NCBI RefSeq assembly: GCF_001202025.1
Contig: NZ_LGHS01000010.1
Location: forward strand, 1 to 64,000
Length of the DNA: 64,000 bases
Source: Pseudorhodobacter aquimaris
Lineage (GTDB): Bacteria > Pseudomonadota > Alphaproteobacteria > Rhodobacterales > Rhodobacteraceae
Direction: 5' to 3'
The notes below the pieces were generated by a model. It saw only the letters and a program-made list of their open reading frames with translations, was not told the DNA's origin and did no database searches. Shown one piece after another: positions 51,213 to 59,658 of this stretch (position 1 is its first letter; each line of letters starts with the position of its first letter). Position numbers and translations under genes: made by a program.

Positions 51213-52700
51213 ATGACAGATAAAGTGAAACCGGTAGATGAAATTCTACCAGCCCCCAAATTGTTTACATTGGGGTTGCAACATGTGTTGGTCATGTATG
51301 CGGGGGCGATTGCGGTCCCGCTTATCATCGGCCGTGTGCTTCAACTTGCGCCACAGGATGTCGCGTTTCTGATCTCTGCTGATTTGTTCGTTTGCGGGAT
51401 CGTAACCATCATTCAATCTTTGGGCGTGACCCGCTATTTCGGCATCCAGATGCCCGTGATGATGGGTGTAACCTTTGCCTCGGTCGGGCCGATGATTGCG
51501 ATCGGGGCGAATAATCCCGGTTATGCGGGGGCGCAGCTTATCTTTGGGTCGATCATCGGGGCGGGGGTGCTGGCCCTGCTGATCGCGCCGATTATTTCCA
51601 AGATGCTGCGGTTCTTTCCTCCGGTTGTGACGGGGACGATCATTCTGGTGATCGGCGTTACCCTGATGCGGGTGGGGATCAACTGGATTTTTGGCGTGCC
51701 GGTCGGCCCGACTGCGGTCAAAATCGTGAACCCCGAGCATGCCGCCTGGCTGAAAGAAGTGGGCGAGATGGCCGGGACTGCCGGATCTGCGGTGCCTGCG
51801 ATCCCGCCAGGGCTTGGGTTGACGGCAACGGTCAATAACCCGGCCTATGCAAGCCTGCAAAACATGGGGGTTTCGGCCAGCGTCTTGCTGGCGATCCTGC
51901 TGATTGCAAAATACGGCAAGGGATTTGTGTCCAATATTGCGGTGCTCTTGGGGATTGTCGTTGGTGGCATCTTGGCGGCCGCCTTGGGGATGATGCATTT
52001 TGACGGTGTTGCCGAGGCAAAATGGTTTTCGCTGATCACCCCGTTCCATTTCGGGATGCCCGTTTTTGACCCGGTGATGATTATCACCATGACGCTGGTG
52101 ATGATTGTGGTGATGATTGAATCCACTGGCATGTTCCTCGCGCTAGGGGATATGACTGGGCGAGAGATCACACAGCCGCGTTTGGCGGCAGGTTTGCGGG
52201 TTGACGGGTTGGGAACAATCCTTGGTGGGATTTTCAACACCTTCCCCTATACCAGCTTTTCGCAAAACGTCGGTCTGGTTGGTGTCACGGGCATCAAAAG
52301 CCGGTATATCTGCATCGCGGGCGGTGTGATCCTGATCGTTCTGGGCCTGATCCCCAAGATGGCGGTGATGGTTGAGGCGCTGCCGATTGCGGTTCTGGGC
52401 GGTGCTGGCATTGTGATGTTCGGGATGGTTGCGGCAACCGGCATCCGTATTCTTGCCGCCGGGGTCGATTTTGCGAACAACCGTTTCAACCTGTTTATCG
52501 TTGCCATATCGCTGGGCTTTGGCATGGTTCCATTGATCGCGCCGAATTTCATGATCTGGCTGCCGCATGAAATGCATCCGTTGATCGAAAGCGGTATCTT
52601 GCTTGCCTCAATATCGGCAGTGCTTTTGAACCTGTTCTTCAACGGGGCAAAGGGGACGACGGAAGAGGCGCGTCAGGCGGCATCGGTCGCCGATCACTAA
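51213..52700 (+). CDS. Urate/xanthine:H+ symporter (nucleobase-ascorbate transporter, NCS2)
   Basis: This 495-residue transporter has about 14 helices and belongs to the NCS2 (NAT) family. The signature QNVGLVGVTG sits near residues 350-359. Other marks are LFTLGLQHVLVMYAGAIAVPLIIG near the start and VMIESTGMFLALGDMTGREI, the substrate-site helix. Urate or xanthine is the likely substrate because the gene is next to ureide catabolism genes; uracil is less likely. GGGAG precedes the ATG. A terminator follows. Confidence 0.9.
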   Translation: MTDKVKPVDEILPAPKLFTLGLQHVLVMYAGAIAVPLIIGRVLQLAPQDVAFLISADLFVCGIVTIIQSLGVTRYFGIQMPVMMGVTFASVGPMIAIGANNPGYAGAQLIFGSIIGAGVLALLIAPIISKMLRFFPPVVTGTIILVIGVTLMRVGINWIFGVPVGPTAVKIVNPEHAAWLKEVGEMAGTAGSAVPAIPPGLGLTATVNNPAYASLQNMGVSASVLLAILLIAKYGKGFVSNIAVLLGIVVGGILAAALGMMHFDGVAEAKWFSLITPFHFGMPVFDPVMIITMTLVMIVVMIESTGMFLALGDMTGREITQPRLAAGLRVDGLGTILGGIFNTFPYTSFSQNVGLVGVTGIKSRYICIAGGVILIVLGLIPKMAVMVEALPIAVLGGAGIVMFGMVAATGIRILAAGVDFANNRFNLFIVAISLGFGMVPLIAPNFMIWLPHEMHPLIESGILLASISAVLLNLFFNGAKGTTEEARQAASVADH

Positions 52701-52727
52701 GTAGCGATATTGCCAAAGACGTTTATG

Positions 52728-52757
52728 CAGGGGGCCTCGGCCCCCTGTTTGCTTTTT
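52728..52757 (+). terminator. Rho-independent terminator of the purine cluster
   Basis: CAGGGGGC and GCCCCCTG form a stem over CCTCGG-type bases (52728-52747), followed by TTTGCTTTTT. It lies 28 bases past the permease stop. Confidence 0.8.
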
Positions 52758-52852
52758 GTGATCCGGGGTGATCGTAAAAAGCCTGGCCCCGGAATGCGTT
52801 GGCTATGTACCGAGGCCAGAGAGCGGATCGGAATTATATTCGAAACTCCAGA

Positions 52853-53950
52853 TCAATCATATTTCAGGAACTGCTGGCGCGCCCGGACATAGGGCGTGTC
52901 GATGTTCTCGGTCCGGGTCCGTACAAGGGTAAGCCCTTCGATAAAGCTTTCGGTGGCCTTTTTGACCAGCGGGTCATCACTGCTGCGCAGTTCTTCGATG
53001 ACCTCAACCGATGCCTTTGCGCCGGCTTCCATGATGTCGTCCGGGAAGCTGCGTACGATCACGCCGTGATCATTGACCAATGTGCGCAATGCGCGCGGGT
53101 CGTTGGCGAGGAAGTCCGCCGAGACCTGATCATATTCCGCTTGTGAGATGTCGCGGATGATGGCCTGAAGGTCTGCGGGCAGCTCTTGGTATTTCTTCTT
53201 GTCGACGACCAGCTCGGTGGCAAGACCGGATTCAACAAAGGACGGCATGTAGTAGTTCTTAGCAACCTGATGAAAGCCGAGCGCCAGATCGTTATAGGGG
53301 CCAACAAATTCGGCCGCATCAAGCGTGCCCGACTGCAGCGCCTGAAAGATCTCGCCCGCGGCCATATTGGTGACCGTGGCGCCCAGTTTTTCCCAAACAC
53401 GTCCACCAAGCCCCGGTGTGCGGAAGCGCACGCCTTTTACATCGTCGAGGCTGTTAAGCTCATCGCGGAACCAGCCGCCGGTCTGTGTGCCGGTGTTGCC
53501 GGACAAGAAGCCCTGCACGCCGAACTGGTCGTAGACCTCATCCCAGATTTCCTGACCGCCAAGGTAGCGGACCCAGGCAGTCAGCTCTGCTGTGGTCATG
53601 CCGTAAGGTACGCCGGTAAAGAACGACAGGGCAGGGGATTTGTTTTGCCAGTAATAGGCTGCGCCATGGCTCATCTCGGCGGTGCCATCAATGACGGCAT
53701 CCAGCGATTGCAATGGTGGAACCAGTTCACCTGCCGAGAAGACCTGAACCGTCAGCCGTCCGCCCGAAGCAGCCGTGATACGATCGGCAAGACGCTGTGC
53801 GCCCACGCCCAGACCGGGGAAATTCTTGGGCCAGGTCGTGACCATGCGCCATGTGATATTGCCCTGCGCAACGGCTGGCGCGGCAAGTGTCGTTGCTGCA
53901 GCGCCCGCTCCCAGAGCTCCGGCGCTACGAATGAAAGAACGACGATCCAT
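52853..53950 (-). CDS. TRAP transporter solute-binding protein (DctP family), orphan
   Basis: This 365-residue periplasmic protein has a Tat-type signal (RRSFIRSAGALGAGAAATTLAAPAVAQ) and a DctP fold: ITWRMVTTWPKNFPGLGVGAQRLADRI, GELVPPLQSLDAVIDGTAEMSHGAAYYW, and the conserved Arg in GVRFRTPGLGGRV. These features recall the subgroup binding 2-oxo acids or lactate-like ligands. There are no DctQ or DctM membrane genes in the window, so it must use distant partners or be an orphan. The start at 53950 has GGGAG upstream and fits the twin-Arg position. Confidence 0.9.
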   Translation of the reverse strand: MDRRSFIRSAGALGAGAAATTLAAPAVAQGNITWRMVTTWPKNFPGLGVGAQRLADRITAASGGRLTVQVFSAGELVPPLQSLDAVIDGTAEMSHGAAYYWQNKSPALSFFTGVPYGMTTAELTAWVRYLGGQEIWDEVYDQFGVQGFLSGNTGTQTGGWFRDELNSLDDVKGVRFRTPGLGGRVWEKLGATVTNMAAGEIFQALQSGTLDAAEFVGPYNDLALGFHQVAKNYYMPSFVESGLATELVVDKKKYQELPADLQAIIRDISQAEYDQVSADFLANDPRALRTLVNDHGVIVRSFPDDIMEAGAKASVEVIEELRSSDDPLVKKATESFIEGLTLVRTRTENIDTPYVRARQQFLKYD

Positions 53951-54109
53951 TTTGTACTCCCTAAGTCGAACTATGTCACGATAACGGCCTGACAAAACAG
54001 ACACGTCCTCGGCGGCATTTAAGCGACGGTTATGGGAAATGTCCATTCATTTGCACAGCTTGGGGGCTGTGAAGGGGGCTTCATGTCGTCGTGGCGCTCG
54101 CTTAGGGTT

Positions 54110-54322
54110 TCAGTCCTGCCAAAACGCCTTGTTACCCTCATCCTTGGCTGTGGATGCAGACAGGCCGATGTCCTTGAGCATGTGACCCTCAAGGCGCGTG
54201 AGGGCGCGACGGCTGCGCTGGCGTTGTGCCAGTTTCAAAACGGTGCCGACCCAAGCAAAAACCACGGCTGCAACGCTTTGGTGCGGCTGGCCCGTGTGAA
54301 TCGTCTGGTTTTGATAAGCCAT
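54110..54322 (-). CDS. DUF1127 small protein
   Basis: This 70-residue protein has the DUF1127 core RRALTRLEGHMLKDIGLSAS near the C-terminus (R-x-L-x-x-L-x-x-x-x-L-x-D-I-G), then KDEGNKAFWQD. A short hydrophobic helix (VAAVVFAWVGTVLKLAQ) precedes it. DUF1127 proteins are small, arginine-rich and often regulate phosphate or carbon uptake or bind small RNAs in Rhizobiales. The gene is divergent from the MocR regulator gene across two GGTACAAT repeats. Confidence 0.85.
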   Translation of the reverse strand: MAYQNQTIHTGQPHQSVAAVVFAWVGTVLKLAQRQRSRRALTRLEGHMLKDIGLSASTAKDEGNKAFWQD

Positions 54323-54344
54323 GGCAGACCTCATGATTTGTAAT

Positions 54345-54376
54345 GGTACAATCCGAATTGACTGGATGGGTACAAT
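54345..54376. promoter_or_regulatory. Direct repeats GGTACAAT in the DUF1127/MocR divergent region
   Basis: GGTACAAT occurs at 54345-54352 and 54369-54376, 24 bases apart (just over two helical turns). MocR-type regulators such as GabR and TauR bind direct repeats of comparable spacing. Each copy includes TACAAT, close to a -10 box. Likely the autoregulatory site of the MocR gene at 54413. Confidence 0.6.
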
Positions 54377-54412
54377 GTCGCAGAATGTGCCAAATTATGC
54401 CAGAGGAACATT

Positions 54413-55816
54413 GTGACCAATACAACATGGCTGCCCGATTTGACACAATTCCCCGGCCCCAAATATCTGGCGCTGGTTCGTGCGCTTCGGGATGCGATCC
54501 GCGCAGGCAGCTTGTCACCCGACAGCCAGCTGCCCACTGTGCGCGAATTGGCGTGGCAGTTGCAGATCACGCCTGGCACAGTGTCGCGGGCCTACCAGCT
54601 TGCCACGCAAGAGGGGCTTTTGGCAGCGACCGTAGGGCGCGGCACCTTTGTCGCCTCCGCCACGCCACGTTTTGGTCCGACTCAAAGCTTTTATGTGGAA
54701 CGCGACCCGGCCCATCTGGCGGGGCGCATCGATATGCGATCGCCCAAGATGCCGGATGTCGGGCAGGCTGCCGCTTTTGAGGCCAGCTTTGCGGGCGGCG
54801 CGGCAGAGATGATGCGCGACTGGCTGGATTACCCCAGCACTTACACCGAGGGGCGTTTGCGTGAGGCGCTCGTCCATTGGTTTGACGGCCGGATACTAGG
54901 CGATGTCACTGCGGATGATATCGCACTTTGCTATGGCGGGCAAAATGCGGTCAACCTGATTTTCCAGTGCTGTTTGCGGGGGGATCGCCCGATGGTCCTG
55001 ATTGAGGATCTGGCCTATGCGGGGTTTCGCCATGCCGCACGCCTGTCGCGCGCCGAGGTGCAGGCGCTGGAGGGCGATGCCGAAGGTCTGCGCCCGGATA
55101 TGCTGGAGGCGGCCTGCCGGCGCCACAGCCCACAGATCCTTTGCCTGACCCCCGAGGCACAAAACCCGACGACGACCCGCATGACCGAAAGCCGACGGCG
55201 CGAGATTGCCGATATTGCCCGCGCCTATGAGGTGCAGATCCTTGAGGATGACTGCTATGCCATCGCCAAAAGCGATATTCCCTCTTTTCGTGCACTTACC
55301 CCGGAACGGACCTGGCATGTGGGCAGCTTTTCCAAGAGCATTTCGGCGGCGCTGCGACTTGGCTATATCGTTTGTCCCAGCGGGATGGGGCGGGCTGGGC
55401 GGCTGACGGCACAGCACAGCTTCATCGGGCTTGCGCGACCGGTGTCGGATTTATGTCTGGCCCTTTTGACCAACGGGATGGCGGCGGATTTGCGCGCCAA
55501 GGTGCAGGACGGTTTTTCCGAGCGGGTGGAGGCGGTTGTCAATGTCTTGGGCGGCTATGATCTGGCGTGGCAGGCGGGGCTGCCTTTTGTGTGGTTGCGC
55601 CTGCCGTCGGGGTGGCGTGCCTCAACCTTTGCGCGCATGGCCGAGGCCGAGGGCGTTTTGCTGCGTTCAGCGGATGAGTTTGCGCTGGTCCACGGGCGCG
55701 CGCCCAATGCGGTGCGTATGGCCATTCCCGGCACCCACAGCAGCACCCAGATAGAGCAGGCCTGTCGCCGTCTTGCCCGCCTTCTGGACAGCCCCCCGGC
55801 CGAGCTTTCGATCTGA
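54413..55816 (+). CDS. MocR-family regulator (GntR-type HTH fused to aminotransferase-like domain)
   Basis: This 467-residue protein has an N-terminal GntR winged helix (SLSPDSQLPTVRELAWQLQITPGTVSRAYQLATQEGLL, about 35-72) and a class I aminotransferase-like domain from about 100 on (CYGGQNAVNLIFQCCLRG, LTPEAQNPTTTRM, WHVGSFSKSISAALRLGYIV with the probable PLP Lys). Members use PLP-amine adducts as effectors. GTG 54413 is preceded by AGAGGA. The ABC transporter genes start 440 bases after its stop, so it may control polyamine or amino acid uptake. Confidence 0.92.
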   Translation: MTNTTWLPDLTQFPGPKYLALVRALRDAIRAGSLSPDSQLPTVRELAWQLQITPGTVSRAYQLATQEGLLAATVGRGTFVASATPRFGPTQSFYVERDPAHLAGRIDMRSPKMPDVGQAAAFEASFAGGAAEMMRDWLDYPSTYTEGRLREALVHWFDGRILGDVTADDIALCYGGQNAVNLIFQCCLRGDRPMVLIEDLAYAGFRHAARLSRAEVQALEGDAEGLRPDMLEAACRRHSPQILCLTPEAQNPTTTRMTESRRREIADIARAYEVQILEDDCYAIAKSDIPSFRALTPERTWHVGSFSKSISAALRLGYIVCPSGMGRAGRLTAQHSFIGLARPVSDLCLALLTNGMAADLRAKVQDGFSERVEAVVNVLGGYDLAWQAGLPFVWLRLPSGWRASTFARMAEAEGVLLRSADEFALVHGRAPNAVRMAIPGTHSSTQIEQACRRLARLLDSPPAELSI

Positions 55817-55925
55817 CTGTGGCATTCCGGACTCGGCCGGCTGCAATTGCCCGGGGCGGCTTGACCCCTGCGGTGCATATGCCATCCTGTAGCCAACGAA
55901 GCCGTTTATAAAAAGAGACCCGAAA

Positions 55926-56186
55926 ATGGGACATCAAACCAGCTTTCACGCCCCCAATGGGGGTGCAGATTTCCTTGGCTATCGCAAGGCGCGCAATGGT
56001 AGCACGGAAATCGTCTATGATGACGGTGCAAACCGCCGGATTATCTGGCGTGTCGAGGGTACGCAGGTGAATGAGGCACAGCTTGCCGAGGCGCTGCGCA
56101 ACGCGGTTGGTGCGATAAAGGTTGTGCCTGCTTTGCTGACTGAGGTCGGTAAACGCGCCATTGCCCTTGAGAGGGTGGGCGCCTGA
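55926..56186 (+). CDS. Hypothetical protein (86 residues) before the ABC permease
   Basis: I do not recognise this protein. It starts MGHQTSFHAPNGGADFLGYRKARNG, continues VYDDGANRRIIWRVEGTQVNEAQLAEALRNA and ends in a short helix LLTEVGKRAIALERVGA. It has no signal peptide or membrane helix. GAGACCC precedes the ATG. It lies between the MocR gene and the permease, with gaps of 109 and 67 bases, same strand. It could be an accessory protein of the transporter; there is no sequence support for a role. Confidence 0.6.
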   Translation: MGHQTSFHAPNGGADFLGYRKARNGSTEIVYDDGANRRIIWRVEGTQVNEAQLAEALRNAVGAIKVVPALLTEVGKRAIALERVGA

Positions 56187-56253
56187 AACTCGGCCCTTCC
56201 CACGGCGTAAAACCTGTGCCACAAATTATGTGATGCAACAGGGTCGGGGTAGG

Positions 56254-57147
56254 ATGATGGGCACAAAATCGCGGTGGGCCAGACTGCGCCGGACAGAGGC
56301 GGCAAACGGGCTGTTGATGATCAGCCCAACAGCGCTTTATGCCATCTTGATGTTGGCCGCCCCCTTGGGTGCGATCTTTCTCTATAGCTTCCTGACAGAT
56401 GGTTATCTGGAGATCATTCGCGATTTCACTTTTGCGAATTATATCGAGGCCTGGACGAACGAGCTTTACCGCACAGTGATGGTCCGCTCTTTGGGGGTGT
56501 CGATGGTGGTGACGGCCGTTACGGTTTTGCTCGCCTTTCCTATCGCTTATTTCGTCAGCTTTCACGTCAGCCCCTCACGCAAATCGCTTTGGCTGTTTTT
56601 GATCACGATCCCCTTTTGGACCAGTTATCTGATCCGGGTGTTCCTGTGGAAGGTGATTTTGGGCTATAACGGGGTGGTCAACTCTGGCCTGCTTGGCATC
56701 GGTTTGATCGACGAGCCGCTGACATTTATCCTTTATAACGTCAATTCGGTGGTGATCACGCTGGCCCATGCCTATGCGCCCTTTGCGATCTTGCCGATCT
56801 TTGTGTCGCTGGAAAAGATTGACCGCAGCCTGCTGGAGGCGGGGCAGGATTTGGGCGAAAGCCGGTTCATGACCTTTTTGCGCGTCACCCTGCCGCTGGC
56901 CATGCCCGGTGTGATTGCCAGCGTTCTGATCGTCTTCATCCCGACCATCGGTGATTACGTCACCCCGCAGCTTGTCGGCGGACCAGAGGGGCGGATGGTC
57001 GCGAACCTGATCCAGTTGCAATACCTCAAGCTGGATAACTATCCGCTGGGGTCGGCGATCGCGGTTTCGGCCATGGCGATTGTGACCGTGGTCAGCTTGA
57101 TCTTTGTCGGTTTGAACCGGCGCTATTTGAAAGGGCGCAAGGCATGA
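56254..57147 (+). CDS. Spermidine/putrescine-type ABC transporter permease (PotB-like)
   Basis: This 297-residue permease has six helices and the EAA loop EAGQDLGESRFMTFLRVTLPLAMPG that contacts the ATPase. The first helix is ISPTALYAILMLAAPLGAIFLYSFLTDG, as in PotB. The start is ambiguous: ATG 56254 or 56257 just after GGGGTAGG, or 56233; I use 56254. It overlaps the second permease by 4 bases. It functions with PotC- and PotA-like partners; the binding protein is absent from the window. Confidence 0.88.
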   Translation: MMGTKSRWARLRRTEAANGLLMISPTALYAILMLAAPLGAIFLYSFLTDGYLEIIRDFTFANYIEAWTNELYRTVMVRSLGVSMVVTAVTVLLAFPIAYFVSFHVSPSRKSLWLFLITIPFWTSYLIRVFLWKVILGYNGVVNSGLLGIGLIDEPLTFILYNVNSVVITLAHAYAPFAILPIFVSLEKIDRSLLEAGQDLGESRFMTFLRVTLPLAMPGVIASVLIVFIPTIGDYVTPQLVGGPEGRMVANLIQLQYLKLDNYPLGSAIAVSAMAIVTVVSLIFVGLNRRYLKGRKA

Positions 57148-57950
57148 AGGGCGGTTGGTTCAAGGTTTATGCGATCGGCTATTTGCTGTTTCTCTATGCG
57201 CCGATTATTTTGCTGCCGATGTTTGCGTTCAATGACGCGACCATCATCGCCTTTCCGCTTCAAGGGTTTTCCACCCGCTGGTTCAGCGCCATGCTGGAAG
57301 AGCCTGCCTTGCGGATCGCGCTGAAAAACTCGCTGTTCATTGCGGTGACGACTTCGGTACTGGCGACGGCCTTGGGGGTATTTGCGGCCCGCGCCTCGAC
57401 CCGCTACCGCTTTCCGATGAAAGCGGGGCTGATGGGGTTGATCATGCTGCCCTTGGTGCTGCCCGAGATCATCGTGGCGGTATCGCTTTTGGTGGTGCTG
57501 CTGGGATTGGGCGTGAACCTTTCGCTTTGGACGGTGATCTTGGGGCATGTGCTGATTTGCACACCCTTTACGATTGCGATCCTGTCCTCGGCGTTCCAGG
57601 CGTTGGATCAAAGCCTGGAAGAGGCCGCCTATGACCTTGGTGAAACCGCAGCCAGCACCTTTCGGCTGATCATCCTGCCGCTTGTGATGCCGGGGATTAT
57701 TTCCTCGCTGCTGATTTCCTTTACGATCAGTCTGGATGAGTTCATCATCGCCTTCTTCCTTGCCGGGACAGAGCCGACCTTGCCGGTCTATATCTTCTCG
57801 CAGTTCCGTTTCCCGCTGGCGGTGCCGGTGATCATGGCGCTGGGGACGGTGCTTGTCTGTCTGTCGATTGTTTTGCTTGCCATTGCTGAATACTTCCGCC
57901 GCCGCGGCATCGCGAAATCGGGCGGAAAAGATACCGGAGGCTTCCTGTGA
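57144..57950 (+). CDS. Spermidine/putrescine-type ABC transporter permease (PotC-like)
   Basis: This 268-residue permease has six helices. It starts with YAIGYLLFLYAPIILLPMFAFND, typical of PotC, and has the EAA loop EEAAYDLGETAASTFRLIILPLVMPG. It is translationally coupled to both neighbours (4-base overlaps). The conserved LDEFIIAFFLAGTEPTLPVY segment near the C-terminus supports a polyamine-type transporter. The substrate may be putrescine, spermidine or another cationic amine. Confidence 0.9.
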   Translation: MKGGWFKVYAIGYLLFLYAPIILLPMFAFNDATIIAFPLQGFSTRWFSAMLEEPALRIALKNSLFIAVTTSVLATALGVFAARASTRYRFPMKAGLMGLIMLPLVLPEIIVAVSLLVVLLGLGVNLSLWTVILGHVLICTPFTIAILSSAFQALDQSLEEAAYDLGETAASTFRLIILPLVMPGIISSLLISFTISLDEFIIAFFLAGTEPTLPVYIFSQFRFPLAVPVIMALGTVLVCLSIVLLAIAEYFRRRGIAKSGGKDTGGFL

Positions 57951-59041
57951 CCGAGAAACCAACCATGATCGCGTTTCAGGACGTGCATAAGTATTACAGC
58001 GATTACCATGCCTTGCGCGGTATCACCGCGACGATCAAAGCGGGGGAGTTCTTTTCGCTACTGGGGCCGTCGGGCTGTGGCAAGACCACGCTGTTGCGTA
58101 CAATCGCGGGGTTTGAGGGGATTTCCGCGGGCGCTGTGATGATCGACGGCAAGAATATGGCGGGGGTGCCTGCGAACCAGCGGCCGACGAATATGGTGTT
58201 CCAGTCCTATGCAATTTTTCCCCATTTGACGGTGGGGGAAAACGTGGGCTTTGGTCTGCGCCGTGCGGGGCTGGCCAAGGCCGAACTGGCAGCAAAGGTC
58301 GATGAGGCGCTGGCGATGGTGGGCCTCAAGGGCTACGGCGCGCGGGCGGCGCATGCGCTTTCGGGCGGGCAGCGGCAGCGTGTCGCCTTGGCGCGGGCCT
58401 TGATCTTGAAACCAAAGGTTTTGCTGTTGGATGAGCCCCTGTCGGCGCTGGACAAAAAGATGCGCGAACAAATGCAGGTGGAATTGATCCGCCTACAACG
58501 ACAGGTGGGTATTACGTTCATTCTGGTCACCCATGATCAGGAAGAGGCGCTGGTGATGTCGGACCGGATCGCCGTGATGTTTGAGGGGGAGATCGCGCAG
58601 CTTGCCGATCCCGAAACCCTTTATCGCCGCCCCAATTCGCGGCGTGTAGCCGAATTTATCGGCACGATGAACTTCCTTCCCGCGCAGGTGATCAGCGAGG
58701 CAGGCGGCAAGATCGAGGTGGAGGCCAAAGGCTTTGGTCGTGCCACATTGGATGCCGAACAAGCCCCCGGCGCAAGTTCGGGTGAAGGGCCTGCTGTGGG
58801 GTTCCGCCCCGAGACCCTGACCATCCTCTTTGAGGGGCAGACCGCCACCGACCGCGAGACCACAGCCACAATTGAAGAGGTCGTCTATTTCGGGGATATG
58901 ACCTATTACGATGTGCGGCTGGAGGGGACCGATAAGGCGGTGCGGATTTCGATGCGCAATGTGTTCGGTCGGCCGGTATTGGATATCGGTGCGCGGACGC
59001 GGGTGGCGTGGTCCCCGGGCGCGCTGGTTCTGTTCCGCTAA
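57947..59041 (+). CDS. Spermidine/putrescine-type ABC transporter ATPase (PotA-like)
   Basis: This 364-residue ATPase has Walker A LLGPSGCGKTTLLRTIAGFEG, signature LSGGQRQRVALARALIL and Walker B VLLLDEPLSALDKKMR, followed by the switch His (ILVTHDQEE). The C-terminal part (from about 240) is a TOBE_2-like regulatory domain with FLPAQVISEAGGKIEVEAKGFGRA. It overlaps the permease by 4 bases. Its 3' end overlaps the convergent TetR gene by 4 bases. Confidence 0.92.
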   Translation: MTEKPTMIAFQDVHKYYSDYHALRGITATIKAGEFFSLLGPSGCGKTTLLRTIAGFEGISAGAVMIDGKNMAGVPANQRPTNMVFQSYAIFPHLTVGENVGFGLRRAGLAKAELAAKVDEALAMVGLKGYGARAAHALSGGQRQRVALARALILKPKVLLLDEPLSALDKKMREQMQVELIRLQRQVGITFILVTHDQEEALVMSDRIAVMFEGEIAQLADPETLYRRPNSRRVAEFIGTMNFLPAQVISEAGGKIEVEAKGFGRATLDAEQAPGASSGEGPAVGFRPETLTILFEGQTATDRETTATIEEVVYFGDMTYYDVRLEGTDKAVRISMRNVFGRPVLDIGARTRVAWSPGALVLFR

Positions 59042-59658
59042 CTATCGGGGGGCAAAAGCCCCAACCCGCGCAGGTAAATCCCGATGCCCGCCTCCAGCAT
59101 ATCCTCGGGCGGGTAGGGGCTTTGGGCGCCCGGCGCCCCGCGGGCAAAGAGTTCCACCACACCGTGGCTAAGCGCCCAGATATGCGCCGAGACCATCGAT
59201 ACAGGCGGGCGCTTCTCCTTGGGGAGTTGATGCGACAACTGACGCGCGGCGGCTTCCTGAACGGCCCAGGCCTTGGCGGCAACCGTGGCCAGCTCGGGGT
59301 GGGCGTTCAGCGTCAGCCCGCTTTCGAACATCGCCTGATAATGGCCGGGATATTTGCGCGCAAAGGCAAGATAGGCGCGGCCCGTTGCCTCAAAGGCCGC
59401 CAGGGCGCTGGGGCGGCCGTTGTCATAGGCAAACTCCATCAGGGCGGCGAATATCTCATAGCCTTGGCGCGCAGCCTCGGCGATAAGATCATCGCGGCCG
59501 GCAAAATGGCGGTAAACGGCGGCTGGGGTGACGCCTGCGCGTTTCGCCGCCTCTGACAGCGTAAATCCTTGCGGGCCTTTCTCGGTGATCAGCGCCAACG
59601 CCGCCTCGACCAAGGCCTGTCGCAGATTGCCGTGATGATAGCCGCGCTTAGACATCAA
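59038..59658 (-). CDS. TetR-family transcriptional regulator
   Basis: This 206-residue regulator has the helix-turn-helix [34 protein letters not shown] (about 36-70) and a C-terminal ligand domain starting near 85 (TetR_C-like, with [17 protein letters not shown]). AGAC precedes its start, which overlaps the end of ppk2 by 11 bases. It may regulate ppk2, itself or a distant target; no clear operator is seen in the short gap. Confidence 0.88.
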   Translation of the reverse strand: MMSKRGYHHGNLRQALVEAALALITEKGPQGFTLSEAAKRAGVTPAAVYRHFAGRDDLIAEAARQGYEIFAALMEFAYDNGRPSALAAFEATGRAYLAFARKYPGHYQAMFESGLTLNAHPELATVAAKAWAVQEAAARQLSHQLPKEKRPPVSMVSAHIWALSHGVVELFARGAPGAQSPYPPEDMLEAGIGIYLRGLGLLPPDS

